Below the pieces are notes generated by a model. That model did no database searches and had not been told where the DNA came from. It worked only from the letters and a program-made list of their open reading frames with translations. This document shows positions 18,484 to 27,700 of a DNA stretch of 64,000 nucleotides, one piece after another (position 1 is the stretch's first letter; each line of letters starts with the position of its first letter). Where the stretch lies: assembly GCA_001799395.1 (NCBI GenBank), contig MGTJ01000233.1, forward strand, positions 1-64,000, read 5' to 3'. The position numbers were made by a program, and so were the translations under genes. Origin of the DNA: Desulfobacterales bacterium RIFOXYA12_FULL_46_15. GTDB taxonomy: Bacteria; Desulfobacterota; Desulfobacteria; Desulfobacterales; Desulfobacteraceae.

Positions 18484-19152
18484 ATGATTTCATGTGCAAA
18501 AATATTTCGGGAGCCGGTTAATGCAATCTCTCATATGGCTGGTGCGCTTGCCTCTGTTGTTGGATTGACACTTCTTATTGTCTTTTCCGCCATCCGGGCT
18601 GATGCCTGGCATGTGGTATCTTTTTCCATATTTGGAACCACCTTGATCCTGATGTATACGGCGAGTTTCCTTTATCACGGGTTGAGGTTGTCTGAAAAAA
18701 CCCTTCTGGTATTCCGGCGGATTGATCATATCATGATCTTTGCAGTCATTGCAGGATCCTACACCCCTATTTGCCTTGTCCCGCTCCGGGGGCCCTGGGG
18801 ATGGAGCGTTTTTGGGACTGTCTGGGGAATCGCACTGGCTGGAATGGGGCTGAAGATTTTTGCCATGACTGTTCCCAGGTGGATTTCAACGCTGATCTAT
18901 CTCATCATGGGATGGTTATGTATAATTGCTGGCTATCCCCTTGTAAAAATTCTGACCCCGGCCAGTCTTTTCTGGCTGGCTTCCGGCGGCTTTTTTTACA
19001 GCGCCGGAGCTGTTATCTATGCTTTAAAAAAACCTGATCCGTTTCCAGGCATATTCGGATTCCATGAAATATGGCATATCTTTGTCATTTTGGGAAGTGC
19101 CTGCCATTTCTGGCTTGTATTTCGTCACCTGATGGATATCGGTCCTGTTTAG
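18484..19152 (+). CDS. Haemolysin III / PAQR family membrane protein
   Basis: A 222-residue protein with about seven membrane spans. Family motifs are EPVNAISHMAGALASVVG at the start, FLYHGL, RIDHIMIFAVIAGSYTP and the C-terminal GFHEIWHIFVILGSACHF, which carry the putative metal-binding His/Asp residues of the PAQR superfamily. The name haemolysin III is historical; function in non-pathogens is unclear. The ribosome-binding site is weak. The gene is followed by a NUDIX hydrolase on the same strand. Confidence 0.88.
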   Translation: MISCAKIFREPVNAISHMAGALASVVGLTLLIVFSAIRADAWHVVSFSIFGTTLILMYTASFLYHGLRLSEKTLLVFRRIDHIMIFAVIAGSYTPICLVPLRGPWGWSVFGTVWGIALAGMGLKIFAMTVPRWISTLIYLIMGWLCIIAGYPLVKILTPASLFWLASGGFFYSAGAVIYALKKPDPFPGIFGFHEIWHIFVILGSACHFWLVFRHLMDIGPV

Positions 19153-19241
19153 CCTGTTTCCCGGCTTTCTTCCATTGAAAAAAAAAATAATTTTGAGTAG
19201 TATTTCTTCCTTGCATGTTTATTGTTGGTCAAGGAGCCGGA

Positions 19242-19817
19242 ATGAAAATCAATTGTGTAAAAAAAATAACAAATTGTAAATATCTTAATCTTTTCTCCAT
19301 CAGTTATAAGGACAGGGCTGACCGGGATAAGAGATGGATTTTTGCCTCAAGGTCGCCCCGGTTGAATCCCCTTGAACGGGATCAAACCATTGCTGATGCA
19401 GTAGTGGTTGTCCCGTATTACAAAAATGAAGAAAAACTCGTGCTGATAAAAGAATTCAGGGTAGCCTTGGGAGATTACCAGTATGGGTTTCCGGCAGGCC
19501 TTGTGGACAAAGGTGAATCAGTTGAAGATGCCGGAAAAAGAGAGCTTTTTGAAGAAACCGGATTAACTGTGACACGGATAACCAAAAAAAGTCCTGCAAT
19601 TTTTTCATCTTCAGGGTTGACCGATGAATCTCTTTATCTTTTGTTTGTCGAATGTGAGGGCATTCCCTCAACTCTTTATAATGAGGCTTCTGAAGATATC
19701 GAAGTCCTTATGGTATCAAGGGCAGCGGCAAAAGACCTGATCAGGGATGAAAGGATTAAATTTGATGTGAAATCCTGGATCATATTGGATTTTTTTGCTT
19801 CAGGGTGGGGAGCTTAA
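19242..19817 (+). CDS. NUDIX hydrolase, ADP-ribose pyrophosphatase-like
   Basis: The NUDIX box is clear: GLVDKGESVEDAGKRELFEE followed by TGL. The upstream FPAG is also typical of ADP-ribose pyrophosphatases, which cleave ADP-ribose to AMP and ribose 5-phosphate. An ATG at 19215 is in frame, but AAGGAG at 19231-19236 sits five bases before the ATG at 19242, which gives 191 residues and is preferred. Its TAA is followed directly by the ATG of the M48 peptidase gene, so the two are translationally coupled. Confidence 0.87.
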   Translation: MKINCVKKITNCKYLNLFSISYKDRADRDKRWIFASRSPRLNPLERDQTIADAVVVVPYYKNEEKLVLIKEFRVALGDYQYGFPAGLVDKGESVEDAGKRELFEETGLTVTRITKKSPAIFSSSGLTDESLYLLFVECEGIPSTLYNEASEDIEVLMVSRAAAKDLIRDERIKFDVKSWIILDFFASGWGA

Positions 19818-21647
19818 ATGTTTTCCAATTTATTGTATTTCCTTGTAGCCCTTGTAATTTATTCCACCTCTGAGCTGTTTAAAAACGGTGATACCGCTGT
19901 GAATGCAGCTTCTGTCGTTAATGCGCTCATGATCAGTGCAGGTTTTTTCGGGCTCTGTCATATATCCTTCAAGCACATCGAGAGATTTGCCTCTCAAAGA
20001 CCTTATGCAAATATTGACCATCTGATTCAAAAAAGGATATCCAGTTTATCTGTGTCTGCCTTGATTCTGTTTGCCCTTAATATTTACTGGTTTAAACTGA
20101 CTTTAATTTTTTCCGGGATTAAATTTTTTGAAATACTGCCGACTTTCAAAGCTGTTATTTTTATCGGACTGTATCTATTGTATCTTGTTATGATCTGGAA
20201 TTCGGCTTATCCTGTGCAAAACAGATATTTTGCAGGAAGTGTATCTAAAAAAGACTATCTTCTTTCGAATATCTGGTTTTCACTTCCGGCCTTTCTACCC
20301 TGGTTGTGTTTATCCATAACAACTGATTTTCTAAATCTTCTGCCTTGGCAGCCCTTTAAGGATTTTTTAAACTCTTTGGCTGGAGAAATAGGATATATTT
20401 CTTTTTTTCTATTTGTCATTGCCGTTTTCGGGCCCGTTTTCATCCGGAAAATCTGGAACTGCAAGCCACTGGAACAGGGATATACACGATCAAGAATCGA
20501 AAATATCTGTAAAAAAGCAGGATTGGCCTATTCCGATATATTAAAATGGGACCTGTTTGGCGGGAATATGATGACAGCCGGTGTTATGGGGCTTATCGGC
20601 AGATTCAGATATCTTCTTGTGACACCTGCATTGATGAAGGTATTGAGCGATCAGGAACTCGATGCCGTGATGCTTCATGAAATAGGTCATGTCCGGAAAT
20701 ATCACATGGTTTTTTATCTTTTGCTCTTTGCAGGATTCATGGTCTGTAATTTTATTTTTTTTGAACCTGTGATGCTGTTATTATATCTTCCGGAACCTGT
20801 GTATCAACTATTTTCATGGGTCGGGGTCGAAAGGGGTACGGCTTACCCGATACTTATCTGTATGACATTGATCGGGGCGTTTATTCTATATTTCAGATTT
20901 ATATTCGGTTTTTTCATGAGAAATTTCGAGCGCCAGGCAGATCTTCATGTCTTTGAGTTTACCCAAGATGGATCGGCCCTTATTTCGACCTTCCATAAAA
21001 TTGCTTCATATTCCCGCCAATCCGTGGATAAGCCCAACTGGCACCATTACAGCATCGGTCAGCGAATCGGATTTTTGGAAAAGTGTGAAACAGATTCATC
21101 TTTGATCCGATCCCATCATGCAAAAGTGAAAAAAATAATAGCAATCTATCTGGCCGGAATTGTATTTCTTCTTGGAGCAGGATATTCCATCAACTCTGAA
21201 ACAGGAAAGAAAAAATTTGATAATTTCATTGCAGAAAGAATTCTTTTACGTCATTTGGAACTGGACCCGTCGAATCCTGATCTTTATACCCTTGTCGGTG
21301 ATTATTATTATAACCGGAAAAACTATGTACGGGCTATTGATGCATATGAAAACATTTTGAGGGTTGACCCTGTCAACATCCATGCACTGAATAACCTGTC
21401 CTGGGTTTTATCCACCTGCCCTGAAGAGGCCTACAGAGACAGGGAACAAGCTGTGAAATACGCCCTGAAGGCCTTGGAGCAAACAAAAGAAGATTATATT
21501 CTGGATACTTATGCTCAAGCGCTATTTGCCAATAATGATATAACAGGCGCCATAGCTGCAGCCCGGGAAGCTTTGAAAATGTCGAAAGAAAAAAAAGAAT
21601 ATTATGAGGGCCGCTTAAAGGAGTTTGAAGACATGCAGGCCCGTTAA
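19818..21647 (+). CDS. Membrane M48 metallopeptidase with C-terminal TPRs
   Basis: A 609-residue protein. The N-terminal 210 residues hold about five membrane spans, followed by an M48 peptidase domain with HEIGH at residues 287-291 (zinc ligands and catalytic Glu) and the third-ligand region FERQADLHVFEF. More membrane spans flank the active site, as in HtpX/Ste24-like proteins. Residues about 480-600 form two or three tetratricopeptide repeats (for example YNRKNYVRAIDAYENILRVD). The TPR tail suggests docking of a partner or substrate. It starts immediately after the NUDIX stop codon. Confidence 0.82.
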   Translation: MFSNLLYFLVALVIYSTSELFKNGDTAVNAASVVNALMISAGFFGLCHISFKHIERFASQRPYANIDHLIQKRISSLSVSALILFALNIYWFKLTLIFSGIKFFEILPTFKAVIFIGLYLLYLVMIWNSAYPVQNRYFAGSVSKKDYLLSNIWFSLPAFLPWLCLSITTDFLNLLPWQPFKDFLNSLAGEIGYISFFLFVIAVFGPVFIRKIWNCKPLEQGYTRSRIENICKKAGLAYSDILKWDLFGGNMMTAGVMGLIGRFRYLLVTPALMKVLSDQELDAVMLHEIGHVRKYHMVFYLLLFAGFMVCNFIFFEPVMLLLYLPEPVYQLFSWVGVERGTAYPILICMTLIGAFILYFRFIFGFFMRNFERQADLHVFEFTQDGSALISTFHKIASYSRQSVDKPNWHHYSIGQRIGFLEKCETDSSLIRSHHAKVKKIIAIYLAGIVFLLGAGYSINSETGKKKFDNFIAERILLRHLELDPSNPDLYTLVGDYYYNRKNYVRAIDAYENILRVDPVNIHALNNLSWVLSTCPEEAYRDREQAVKYALKALEQTKEDYILDTYAQALFANNDITGAIAAAREALKMSKEKKEYYEGRLKEFEDMQAR

Positions 21648-21651
21648 AAGG

Positions 21652-22350
21652 TTAAAACCCTATGGGCAGAAAGGCCATGCCTGTAAACAATACCGCCTCT
21701 TTAATGATTCTGCCGGTTCTGCTGGATATGATCATTGCCATGGTGTCCTGAAGGCTGATGAGTTTTCCGAAAATGCGTTCATAGCTCAGGTTTTTTATTT
21801 CTCCTTCAAGGGTATTGGTTAAAATCAGGGGCTGCCCATCTTGTTTCAGTCTTGTATTGAGGCGCCAGACAAAGATTTCAATATTCCGTGCACTGTTATA
21901 CAGGGATTGTTCGTTCAGAGAATCCGGTATAAAAAGCTCACATTTGGAATTATATGATTTGTGAATCATGGTGTATAATCCATACATCATTGCAAAAACC
22001 CGGTCCCCTTTATATTCCGGTTCAAAACCGAGCAGGATGGCATCAGAACCGTCTTTATCGTCAAGCTCAGCTATATGTATACCCGGGGGGCAGCTAAAGA
22101 TTTGGTTCAGACGGGATTCAATGGTCTGATGATCTTTTTTTCTTAATTCAGACGGGTTTTTTTTATATAATTTTTCGGTCAAGCTCTTTAAAAGAAAACC
22201 GACCTGTTGCATATGTATTTCCGAGATTTCATCAATATCGGTTTTGGCCAGGTTCTTAATATGAAAATGACCTGAAGAGCTGCAACCATAAGATGATATA
22301 AGAAGAATGCCGATTGGATAGATTATTCTTTTTTTCAGAAAATCGAGAAT
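21652..22350 (-). CDS. Probable lipoprotein of unknown function, non-canonical start
   Basis: The first ATG in this frame is at 22212 (186 residues), but the frame is open upstream and encodes a lysine/arginine-rich n-region, a hydrophobic core and a lipobox (KKRIIYPIGILLISSYGC), so the real product is probably a lipoprotein about 40-46 residues longer. No ATG, GTG or TTG exists between the lipobox and the preceding in-frame stop. Candidates are ATT at 22350, just after AAGGGGGAG, and CTG at 22338. The mature protein is soluble and unrecognised. It converges on the M48 gene and follows the IscU-like gene. A sequencing error is the alternative. Confidence 0.6.
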   Translation of the reverse strand: MLDFLKKRIIYPIGILLISSYGCSSSGHFHIKNLAKTDIDEISEIHMQQVGFLLKSLTEKLYKKNPSELRKKDHQTIESRLNQIFSCPPGIHIAELDDKDGSDAILLGFEPEYKGDRVFAMMYGLYTMIHKSYNSKCELFIPDSLNEQSLYNSARNIEIFVWRLNTRLKQDGQPLILTNTLEGEIKNLSYERIFGKLISLQDTMAMIISSRTGRIIKEAVLFTGMAFLPIGF

Positions 22351-22410
22351 GAACTCCCCCTTTTTCCATGAAAAATTCCATAAGCCGCATCCCCTATCTC
22401 TGGAGATTTT

Positions 22411-22833
22411 TTAAGAAGGGATTTTGTTTTTAAAATCAAAAATTCCCTTGTGCATGGTTTTAACGGCAAGCTGGATACAATGATGCTTTTTTTCAGGAAT
22501 ATTTTCAAGTATTTTAAAAACGTCGCCATCATTTATTTTCAATGCTTCATCAATGGTTTTTCCCTTGACCAGATCGACGGCCGCCATTGCAGCGGAAATT
22601 GCCCCGGCACAGCCGGTGATTTCATACCGAGCATCTCTGATAATCTTTTGGTCATCAATTTTAAGATAAATTTTCATGGTATCCCCGCAGGAGCCAACGT
22701 TTTCTGATACCTGATCGGCATTTTCAATATAGCCCATATATTTTTTTTCAAGATAATAATTGATTGCCGGATCAGCATATCCTGCTTCTGAGAGCATTTT
22801 CCGTTCAGCATTAGATGTAACTATAATTGTCAT
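22411..22833 (-). CDS. IscU/NifU-like Fe-S cluster scaffold protein
   Basis: A 140-residue protein with the three cysteines of U-type scaffolds: GSCGD (with the conserved Asp), ITGCAGAISAA and KKHHCIQLA. Such proteins hold a nascent [2Fe-2S] cluster for transfer to apo-proteins. The frame is open to an ATG at 22884, but AAAGGA sits seven bases before the ATG at 22833 and the homologous region begins there. No cysteine desulfurase is adjacent. Confidence 0.8.
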   Translation of the reverse strand: MTIIVTSNAERKMLSEAGYADPAINYYLEKKYMGYIENADQVSENVGSCGDTMKIYLKIDDQKIIRDARYEITGCAGAISAAMAAVDLVKGKTIDEALKINDGDVFKILENIPEKKHHCIQLAVKTMHKGIFDFKNKIPS

Positions 22834-23220
22834 GACTGCATCCTTTATTTGACCCTTATAAAAGAAGAATATTGTATCGGTCATTGATAATAAAATATTC
22901 CAATCAAAAAATAAAATATGTGTCTAAAATAATTAATTTCTTTTTTATGTCAAGCAAAACCGATAAATCATGTTTGACTGAATAAGGATTATATTGCCTT
23001 TGCAGAACCGGATGAGGATCAGAAATAAAAAAAATCAGGATTTAATAATTTACATTAATAAAATTTATAAATAGTGCTTGAGATTATTATTTGCTGTGAT
23101 ATTCTGACTCATATTTTTCCGGGTTGATTTACCAAGAGATTCAATTGTTATGGCAATACTTGTTGTAGCTCATATTATATTTCTTCTACCATCTGACAGG
23201 TAAAAAGAGGAGAACAGATT
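22834..23220. other. Intergenic spacer between scaffold gene and khpA
   Basis: About 390 AT-rich bases between divergent genes. I found no ORF with a convincing ribosome-binding site, no tRNA and only weak imperfect hairpins. It must hold the khpA promoter, which I could not assign. AAAAAGAGGAG just before 23221 is the khpA ribosome-binding site. Confidence 0.5.
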
Positions 23221-23451
23221 ATGAAAGACTTGATTAAATACATCGCTCAGGCGCTGGTTGATCATTCCGATCAAGTTGAAGTAAAGGAAATCAAAGCCCA
23301 ACAGACCCTTGTCCTTGAATTAAGGGTTGCAAAGGAAGACCTTGGAAAAGTTATCGGAAAAAAAGGTAGAACCGCCCAGGCCATGAGAACCATTCTATCC
23401 TGTGCATCTGCAAAAGAGCAAAAAAGGGTTATCCTTGAAATTGTAGAATAA
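23221..23451 (+). CDS. khpA: KH-domain RNA-binding protein KhpA
   Basis: A 76-residue single KH domain. The RNA-binding loop is the GKKG in KVIGKKGRTAQAMR (residues 44-57). KhpA proteins bind RNA, often with KhpB/Jag, and affect cell division and translation in other bacteria. The gene is normally inside the rpsP-rimM-trmD ribosomal cluster; here it stands alone, preceded by a strong AGAGGAG site and followed by two hairpins. Confidence 0.9.
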   Translation: MKDLIKYIAQALVDHSDQVEVKEIKAQQTLVLELRVAKEDLGKVIGKKGRTAQAMRTILSCASAKEQKRVILEIVE

Positions 23452-23468
23452 CCTTGCCATCCTTTTTT

Positions 23469-23535
23469 GATTTCAGCTTTTTGAAATCAGTTAATTGGTT
23501 TATGAGTTTGTCCGTGGTGTTTCAACACGGACAAA
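23469..23535 (+). terminator. Tandem hairpins downstream of khpA
   Basis: Two inverted repeats follow the khpA stop codon. The first pairs GATTTCA (23469-23475) with TGAAATC (23482-23488); the second pairs TTTGTCCGTG (23507-23516) with CACGGACAAA (23526-23535). Neither is followed by a long T run, so they could be weak terminators or 3'-end protectors. Confidence 0.5.
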
Positions 23536-23614
23536 TCCTCACGCTTAGAATTTTTCTCTGCATGTGTTTCTGAGTATATGAAAATATCTTCGAAAATTTA
23601 ATATGAATCATGAT

Positions 23615-23712
23615 TGGCGGAAGTGCATGGGAATCGAACCCACCCGAGACGGTTCTAGCGCCTCACATCGGATTTGAAGTCCGAGGGCCCCACCAGTGAG
23701 CCGTGCACTTCC
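23615..23712 (-). tRNA. selC: tRNA-Sec (selenocysteine, anticodon TCA)
   Basis: On the minus strand an eight-base acceptor stem GGAAGTGC pairs with GCACTTCC; the discriminator is G and CCA is encoded. The anticodon loop CTTCAAA carries TCA, which reads UGA. The variable arm is very long and the T arm contains GGTTCGATTCC. The extended acceptor stem, long extra arm and total length of 98 bases identify tRNA-Sec. It implies the cell makes selenoproteins, and a candidate lies at 57121-58086. Confidence 0.96.
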
Positions 23713-23813
23713 TTCTATTTTAGTATAGAATAATAAAAAAAAATTTAGTATATAGAATTCCTTTGATTTGTCAAGATGATTGATTTTGGTTATTACGTAT
23801 TGAGGATGAATAA

Positions 23814-24956
23814 ATGATAAATTTACAGAGACTGGCTCAAAGATTCAAAACCCTGTGCGAGATTGATTCTCTTTCCCGGCATGAACAGGATGTGGCTTTG
23901 GAAATTGAAAAAATACTAAGGTCAATGGGTGCAAAAGTCTGTTATGATTCGGCAAAGGAAAAAGTTGGGGGCAATTGTTCCAACCTTGTGGCTAAATTCA
24001 AGGGAACGGTTGATACAGATCCTTTATTTTTATCCGGTCATATGGATACAGTAGGTCCGGGTGAAGGTATTAAAGTTCAATATAAAGACGGGGTATTCAG
24101 GAGCGACGGGACAACCATTTTAGGGTCTGATGACAAATCCGCCATCGCTATCATTCTTGAGGTCATGGATGTTATCCTGGAAAATAAAATGGATTACCCG
24201 CCGGTTGAAATCATTTTGACGGTCTGTGAGGAAGTCGGCCTTTTAGGGGCAAAATATTTTGATTACAGCCTTATGGATTCCAAATTCGGGTATATCCTGG
24301 ATTCAACCGATACCGATGGAATTGTAACCCGCGCTCCTGCAGCAAATAAGATTACCGTCAGGATTTATGGAAAAGCCGCCCATTCAGGTGCAGCACCCGA
24401 AAAGGGCATTAATGCCATCCAGATTGCATCCAGGGCCATTTCAAAAATGCAGCTCGGCCGTATTGACAAGGAAACCACCTGCAATATAGGCACCATCAGG
24501 GGCGGGGTAGCCACGAATATAGTTCCTGAATTTGTTGAAATTCATGGGGAAGCCAGAAGCCATGATATTGAAAAATTAAAATCCGTCACCCGAAATATGA
24601 TCAGTGCATTCCAGGAAGCTGCAGATGAATTTAAAACCGCAGAGATGAATCCAAGGGTTGAGATTCTTGTAGATGATGATTTTCCTCTGACTCATATCTC
24701 CGAAAACCACAGGGTCATCCGGCTTGCAAGAAAAGCAGCGTTTAATCTTGGAATTAACCTGGCCGGCAGAACCATAGGCGGCGGGGCCGATGCCAATATC
24801 TTTTACGGCAAAGGCATTATGGCCGGGGTCTTGGGAACCGGTATGACCGATGTTCATACCCTGAATGAATCCATTTGCATCAAGGACATGGAAAATTCGG
24901 CAAGGCTTGTGTTGGAAATTTTGAAAGTGCATGCAGCCGGGGATATTGAATCGTGA
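23814..24956 (+). CDS. M20-family metallopeptidase, PepT-like
   Basis: A 380-residue dinuclear zinc aminopeptidase of the M20 family. Metal and catalytic residues are visible in LSGHMDTVGPG, LGSDDKSAIA and TVCEEVGLLGAK, with the lid/dimerisation domain around AAHSGAAPEKGINAI. The form fits tripeptidase-T-like peptidases. It ends in a GTGA overlap with larC, starting a plus-strand run that includes pgpA, recA and alaS. Confidence 0.85.
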   Translation: MINLQRLAQRFKTLCEIDSLSRHEQDVALEIEKILRSMGAKVCYDSAKEKVGGNCSNLVAKFKGTVDTDPLFLSGHMDTVGPGEGIKVQYKDGVFRSDGTTILGSDDKSAIAIILEVMDVILENKMDYPPVEIILTVCEEVGLLGAKYFDYSLMDSKFGYILDSTDTDGIVTRAPAANKITVRIYGKAAHSGAAPEKGINAIQIASRAISKMQLGRIDKETTCNIGTIRGGVATNIVPEFVEIHGEARSHDIEKLKSVTRNMISAFQEAADEFKTAEMNPRVEILVDDDFPLTHISENHRVIRLARKAAFNLGINLAGRTIGGGADANIFYGKGIMAGVLGTGMTDVHTLNESICIKDMENSARLVLEILKVHAAGDIES

Positions 24957-26143
24957 TTCTGTATGTTGACATGTTTTCCGGCATCAGTGGAGACATGATG
25001 CTGGGGGCGTTTATAGACCTTGGGGTGCCGGTGGATTGGCTCTCGGAAAAACTGTCTCATGTATTTAAAGGATTCAGATTAAGGGCAACGGATGTTTACC
25101 GGCATCATCTGAAAGCCGTAGACCTTGTCGTGGAAACCGATGAGGGCAGGGGAATATCAAGAAATTACAAAGATATCAGAGCATTGATCGAAAATGCGGT
25201 ATTGTCTGAAAAGGTCAAACAGAACAGCCTTAAGACATTTCAAAAAATAGCTGAGGCTGAGTCCGGTATTCACGGGCATGATATTGAGACTGTTCATTTC
25301 CATGAAATCGGCGGTATCGATTCCATGGTGGATATTGTGGGGTCCTTTCTATGTGTGGACTATCTGGGCATTGACACGGTATATGCCTCTGTTGTTCCTC
25401 TTGGATCAGGGACTATCACCTGTTCCCACGGTGTGCTGCCTGTTCCTGTTCCGGCCGTCCTGGCCATATTAAAGAATATCCCGGTCACATCTTCGGATGC
25501 AAAGACTGAGATTGTAACCCCCACAGGTGCTGCTATAATAACAACGCTTGCATCTTCTTTCGGCCCTATGCCTGAAATGCGGATAAAAAAAACAGGGTAT
25601 GGCGGTGGAAAACGAAAGACCGGCTCATCCCTTCCCAATCTTCTCAGGGTTATTCTGGGTGAAAAAACAGATGATGATACTAAGGCTGCCGTCCTGAAAG
25701 AAGCCATTCATGTGATTAAAACCAATATTGATGATATGAGTCCTGAAATCTCAGGCTATCTCATGGAAACCCTTCTGGAAAATAAGGCCCTGGATGTATC
25801 CTACACACCGGCCCAGATGAAGAAAAACAGGCCGGGTCTTCAGGTTGAGGTTTTGTGCAGAAAACATGACCTTCATTCCATTATCCGTCTTCTCCTGTCA
25901 GAGACATCGTCTATTGGCGTCAGGGTGCATGAATGTGACCGATTCTTTCTTTTTCGGGAGTTATCTGAAATTCAGACTTCATTTGGCAAGCTACAAGTAA
26001 AAAAAATTATCGATCCGGACAACCGGGTGCGGTTTGTCCCTGAATATGAAGCAGTCAAAAAAACGGCAAAGGAACATCAGCTTCCCTTCAAAGAGGTTTA
26101 CAATAGTGTGCTTTGCGATATCAACAAGCTTGACAGGGAATGA
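24953..26143 (+). CDS. larC: Nickel-pincer cofactor biosynthesis protein LarC
   Basis: LarC inserts nickel into the pyridinium-dithiocarboxylate cofactor made by LarB and LarE for lactate racemase and related enzymes. The 396-residue protein starts YVDMFSGISGDMMLGAF and contains the characteristic VHFHEIGGIDSMVDIVG and TPTGAAIITTLA. In Lactobacillus the gene is split and joined by programmed frameshifting; here it is one continuous frame. It begins with GTG overlapping the peptidase stop by four bases. No larA, larB or larE is in the window. Confidence 0.9.
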   Translation: MILYVDMFSGISGDMMLGAFIDLGVPVDWLSEKLSHVFKGFRLRATDVYRHHLKAVDLVVETDEGRGISRNYKDIRALIENAVLSEKVKQNSLKTFQKIAEAESGIHGHDIETVHFHEIGGIDSMVDIVGSFLCVDYLGIDTVYASVVPLGSGTITCSHGVLPVPVPAVLAILKNIPVTSSDAKTEIVTPTGAAIITTLASSFGPMPEMRIKKTGYGGGKRKTGSSLPNLLRVILGEKTDDDTKAAVLKEAIHVIKTNIDDMSPEISGYLMETLLENKALDVSYTPAQMKKNRPGLQVEVLCRKHDLHSIIRLLLSETSSIGVRVHECDRFFLFRELSEIQTSFGKLQVKKIIDPDNRVRFVPEYEAVKKTAKEHQLPFKEVYNSVLCDINKLDRE

Positions 26144-26164
26144 TTCAGAAGATAGATAGGCTAA

Positions 26165-26629
26165 ATGACTTTTTTCCAGAAAATTCTTATGTTTTTAGCC
26201 ACAGGCTTTTTTTCCGGCAGGTCTCCTGTTGCCCCTGGAACCTTTGGAACCCTTGCTGCCGTTCCCTTTGCAATTGTGTTTAAGATTATTCCAGCACCGT
26301 TTCATGTTGTTTACAGCGTAGGGGTTATCCTTATTGCTATTTTTTTAGCAGACAAAGCCGCTGGCATATTATGTGAAAAAGATCCCGGCTGCATTGTGAT
26401 TGATGAAATGGCAGGATATGTGGTAGCCCTTTCCCTGGTTCCGGTTCAGGCATCCACCCTTGTTGCCGGATTTTGTATCTTCAGGTTTTTTGATATTGTG
26501 AAACCCGGGCCTGTGAGATATTTTGAAGAGAATTTTCCAGGAGGGGCAGGCATTGTGCTGGACGATGTCATGGCAGGCATATTGACTGCATTTGTTTTGA
26601 AAATCATATATTTATCAGGGGTATTTTAG
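26165..26629 (+). CDS. pgpA: Phosphatidylglycerophosphatase A
   Basis: PgpA dephosphorylates phosphatidylglycerol phosphate to phosphatidylglycerol at the inner membrane. The 154-residue protein has the opening [20 protein letters not shown], the acidic motif [14 protein letters not shown] and the end motif [13 protein letters not shown], with about four membrane segments. It sits between larC and recA in the same direction; its product is the lipid donor for Lgt, which is encoded elsewhere in the window. Confidence 0.92.
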   Translation: MTFFQKILMFLATGFFSGRSPVAPGTFGTLAAVPFAIVFKIIPAPFHVVYSVGVILIAIFLADKAAGILCEKDPGCIVIDEMAGYVVALSLVPVQASTLVAGFCIFRFFDIVKPGPVRYFEENFPGGAGIVLDDVMAGILTAFVLKIIYLSGVF

Positions 26630-26639
26630 GAGAAAAAGG

Positions 26640-27674
26640 ATGGAAAAAAATTCTGAAAAAGACAAGGCTGTGCAGACAGCCATGAATCAGATTGAAAAGC
26701 AGTTCGGAAAGGGATCAATCATGAAACTGGGCGGCAGACCCATTGAAGCTGTGCCTGTTATCAGGACCGGGTCCCTGGCCCTGGATAAGGCCCTGGGGGT
26801 TGGCGGGTATCCAAGGGGCCGGGTGATTGAAATCTATGGCCCTGAATCTTCCGGAAAGACAACCCTGGCCCTCCATGCCGTGGCTGAAGCCCAGCGGAAC
26901 GGCGGCATAGCCGCTTTTATCGATGCCGAACATGCCCTTGATGTGGCCTATGCCAAACGGCTGGGTGTGGATTGTGATGAACTCCTGATATCCCAGCCCG
27001 ACACCGGAGAACAGGCCCTTGAGATTGCTGACATGCTCGTCCGGAGCGGCGGGATCGATATCATGGTCGTGGATTCCGTGGCAGCCCTAGTACCAAGATC
27101 GGAGATTGAAGGTGAAATGGGGGATTCCCACATGGGTCTTCAGGCAAGGCTCATGTCTCAGGCCTTACGAAAACTCACCGCCACCATTGGAAAAACCAGC
27201 ACCACCATAATTTTTATTAACCAGATCCGTATGAAAATAGGGGTCGTCTACGGGAACCCGGAAACCACCACCGGCGGCAATGCCCTCAAATTTTATGCCT
27301 CCATGCGGCTTGAAATCCGGCGGGCAGCCCCCATCAAAGAAGGTGAGAACATTGTCGGGAACCGGACCAAGGTTAAGGTTGTGAAAAATAAACTTGCACC
27401 CCCATTCAAGGATGTGGAATTTGACCTCATGTACGGAGAAGGAATTTCAAGAACCGGGGATCTCCTGGATATGGGAGTTGATTTCGGAATTGTGGATAAA
27501 AGCGGGTCATGGTATTCATTCGGCGGGGAGAGAATCGGCCAGGGAAGAGAAAATGTAAAGGTTTTTCTTGTGAATAACCCGGATATATTTGCAAAAATCG
27601 AAGCCGGTGTCCGTGATAAACTAGGCATGACGATACCGGCTAAAAAAGACAAAAACGGCGACGTTAAAGCATAA
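26640..27674 (+). CDS. recA: Recombinase RecA
   Basis: RecA forms ATP-dependent filaments on single-stranded DNA, drives strand exchange and triggers LexA cleavage. The 344-residue protein has Walker A GPESSGKT (residues 67-74), Walker [12 protein letters not shown], the L1/L2 DNA-binding loops and [23 protein letters not shown] precedes the ATG. No recX follows; alaS begins 27 bases later, the same neighbour order as in many proteobacteria. I saw no clear SOS box upstream, and read-through from pgpA is likely. Confidence 0.98.
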   Translation: MEKNSEKDKAVQTAMNQIEKQFGKGSIMKLGGRPIEAVPVIRTGSLALDKALGVGGYPRGRVIEIYGPESSGKTTLALHAVAEAQRNGGIAAFIDAEHALDVAYAKRLGVDCDELLISQPDTGEQALEIADMLVRSGGIDIMVVDSVAALVPRSEIEGEMGDSHMGLQARLMSQALRKLTATIGKTSTTIIFINQIRMKIGVVYGNPETTTGGNALKFYASMRLEIRRAAPIKEGENIVGNRTKVKVVKNKLAPPFKDVEFDLMYGEGISRTGDLLDMGVDFGIVDKSGSWYSFGGERIGQGRENVKVFLVNNPDIFAKIEAGVRDKLGMTIPAKKDKNGDVKA

Positions 27675-27700
27675 CGGATAAGTGAATGAGGAGCAGCAGC

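Noticed and set aside
22335..22532. Minus-strand 65-codon frame overlapping the IscU-like gene end
   Set aside because: It is a different frame across the scaffold gene and the lipoprotein leader, with no features of its own; the lipobox frame explains the region better.
27686..27700. Earlier alaS start at 27686
   Set aside because: The GAGGAG ribosome-binding site for the ATG at 27701 lies within it and the extra residues (MRSSS) are not family-like.
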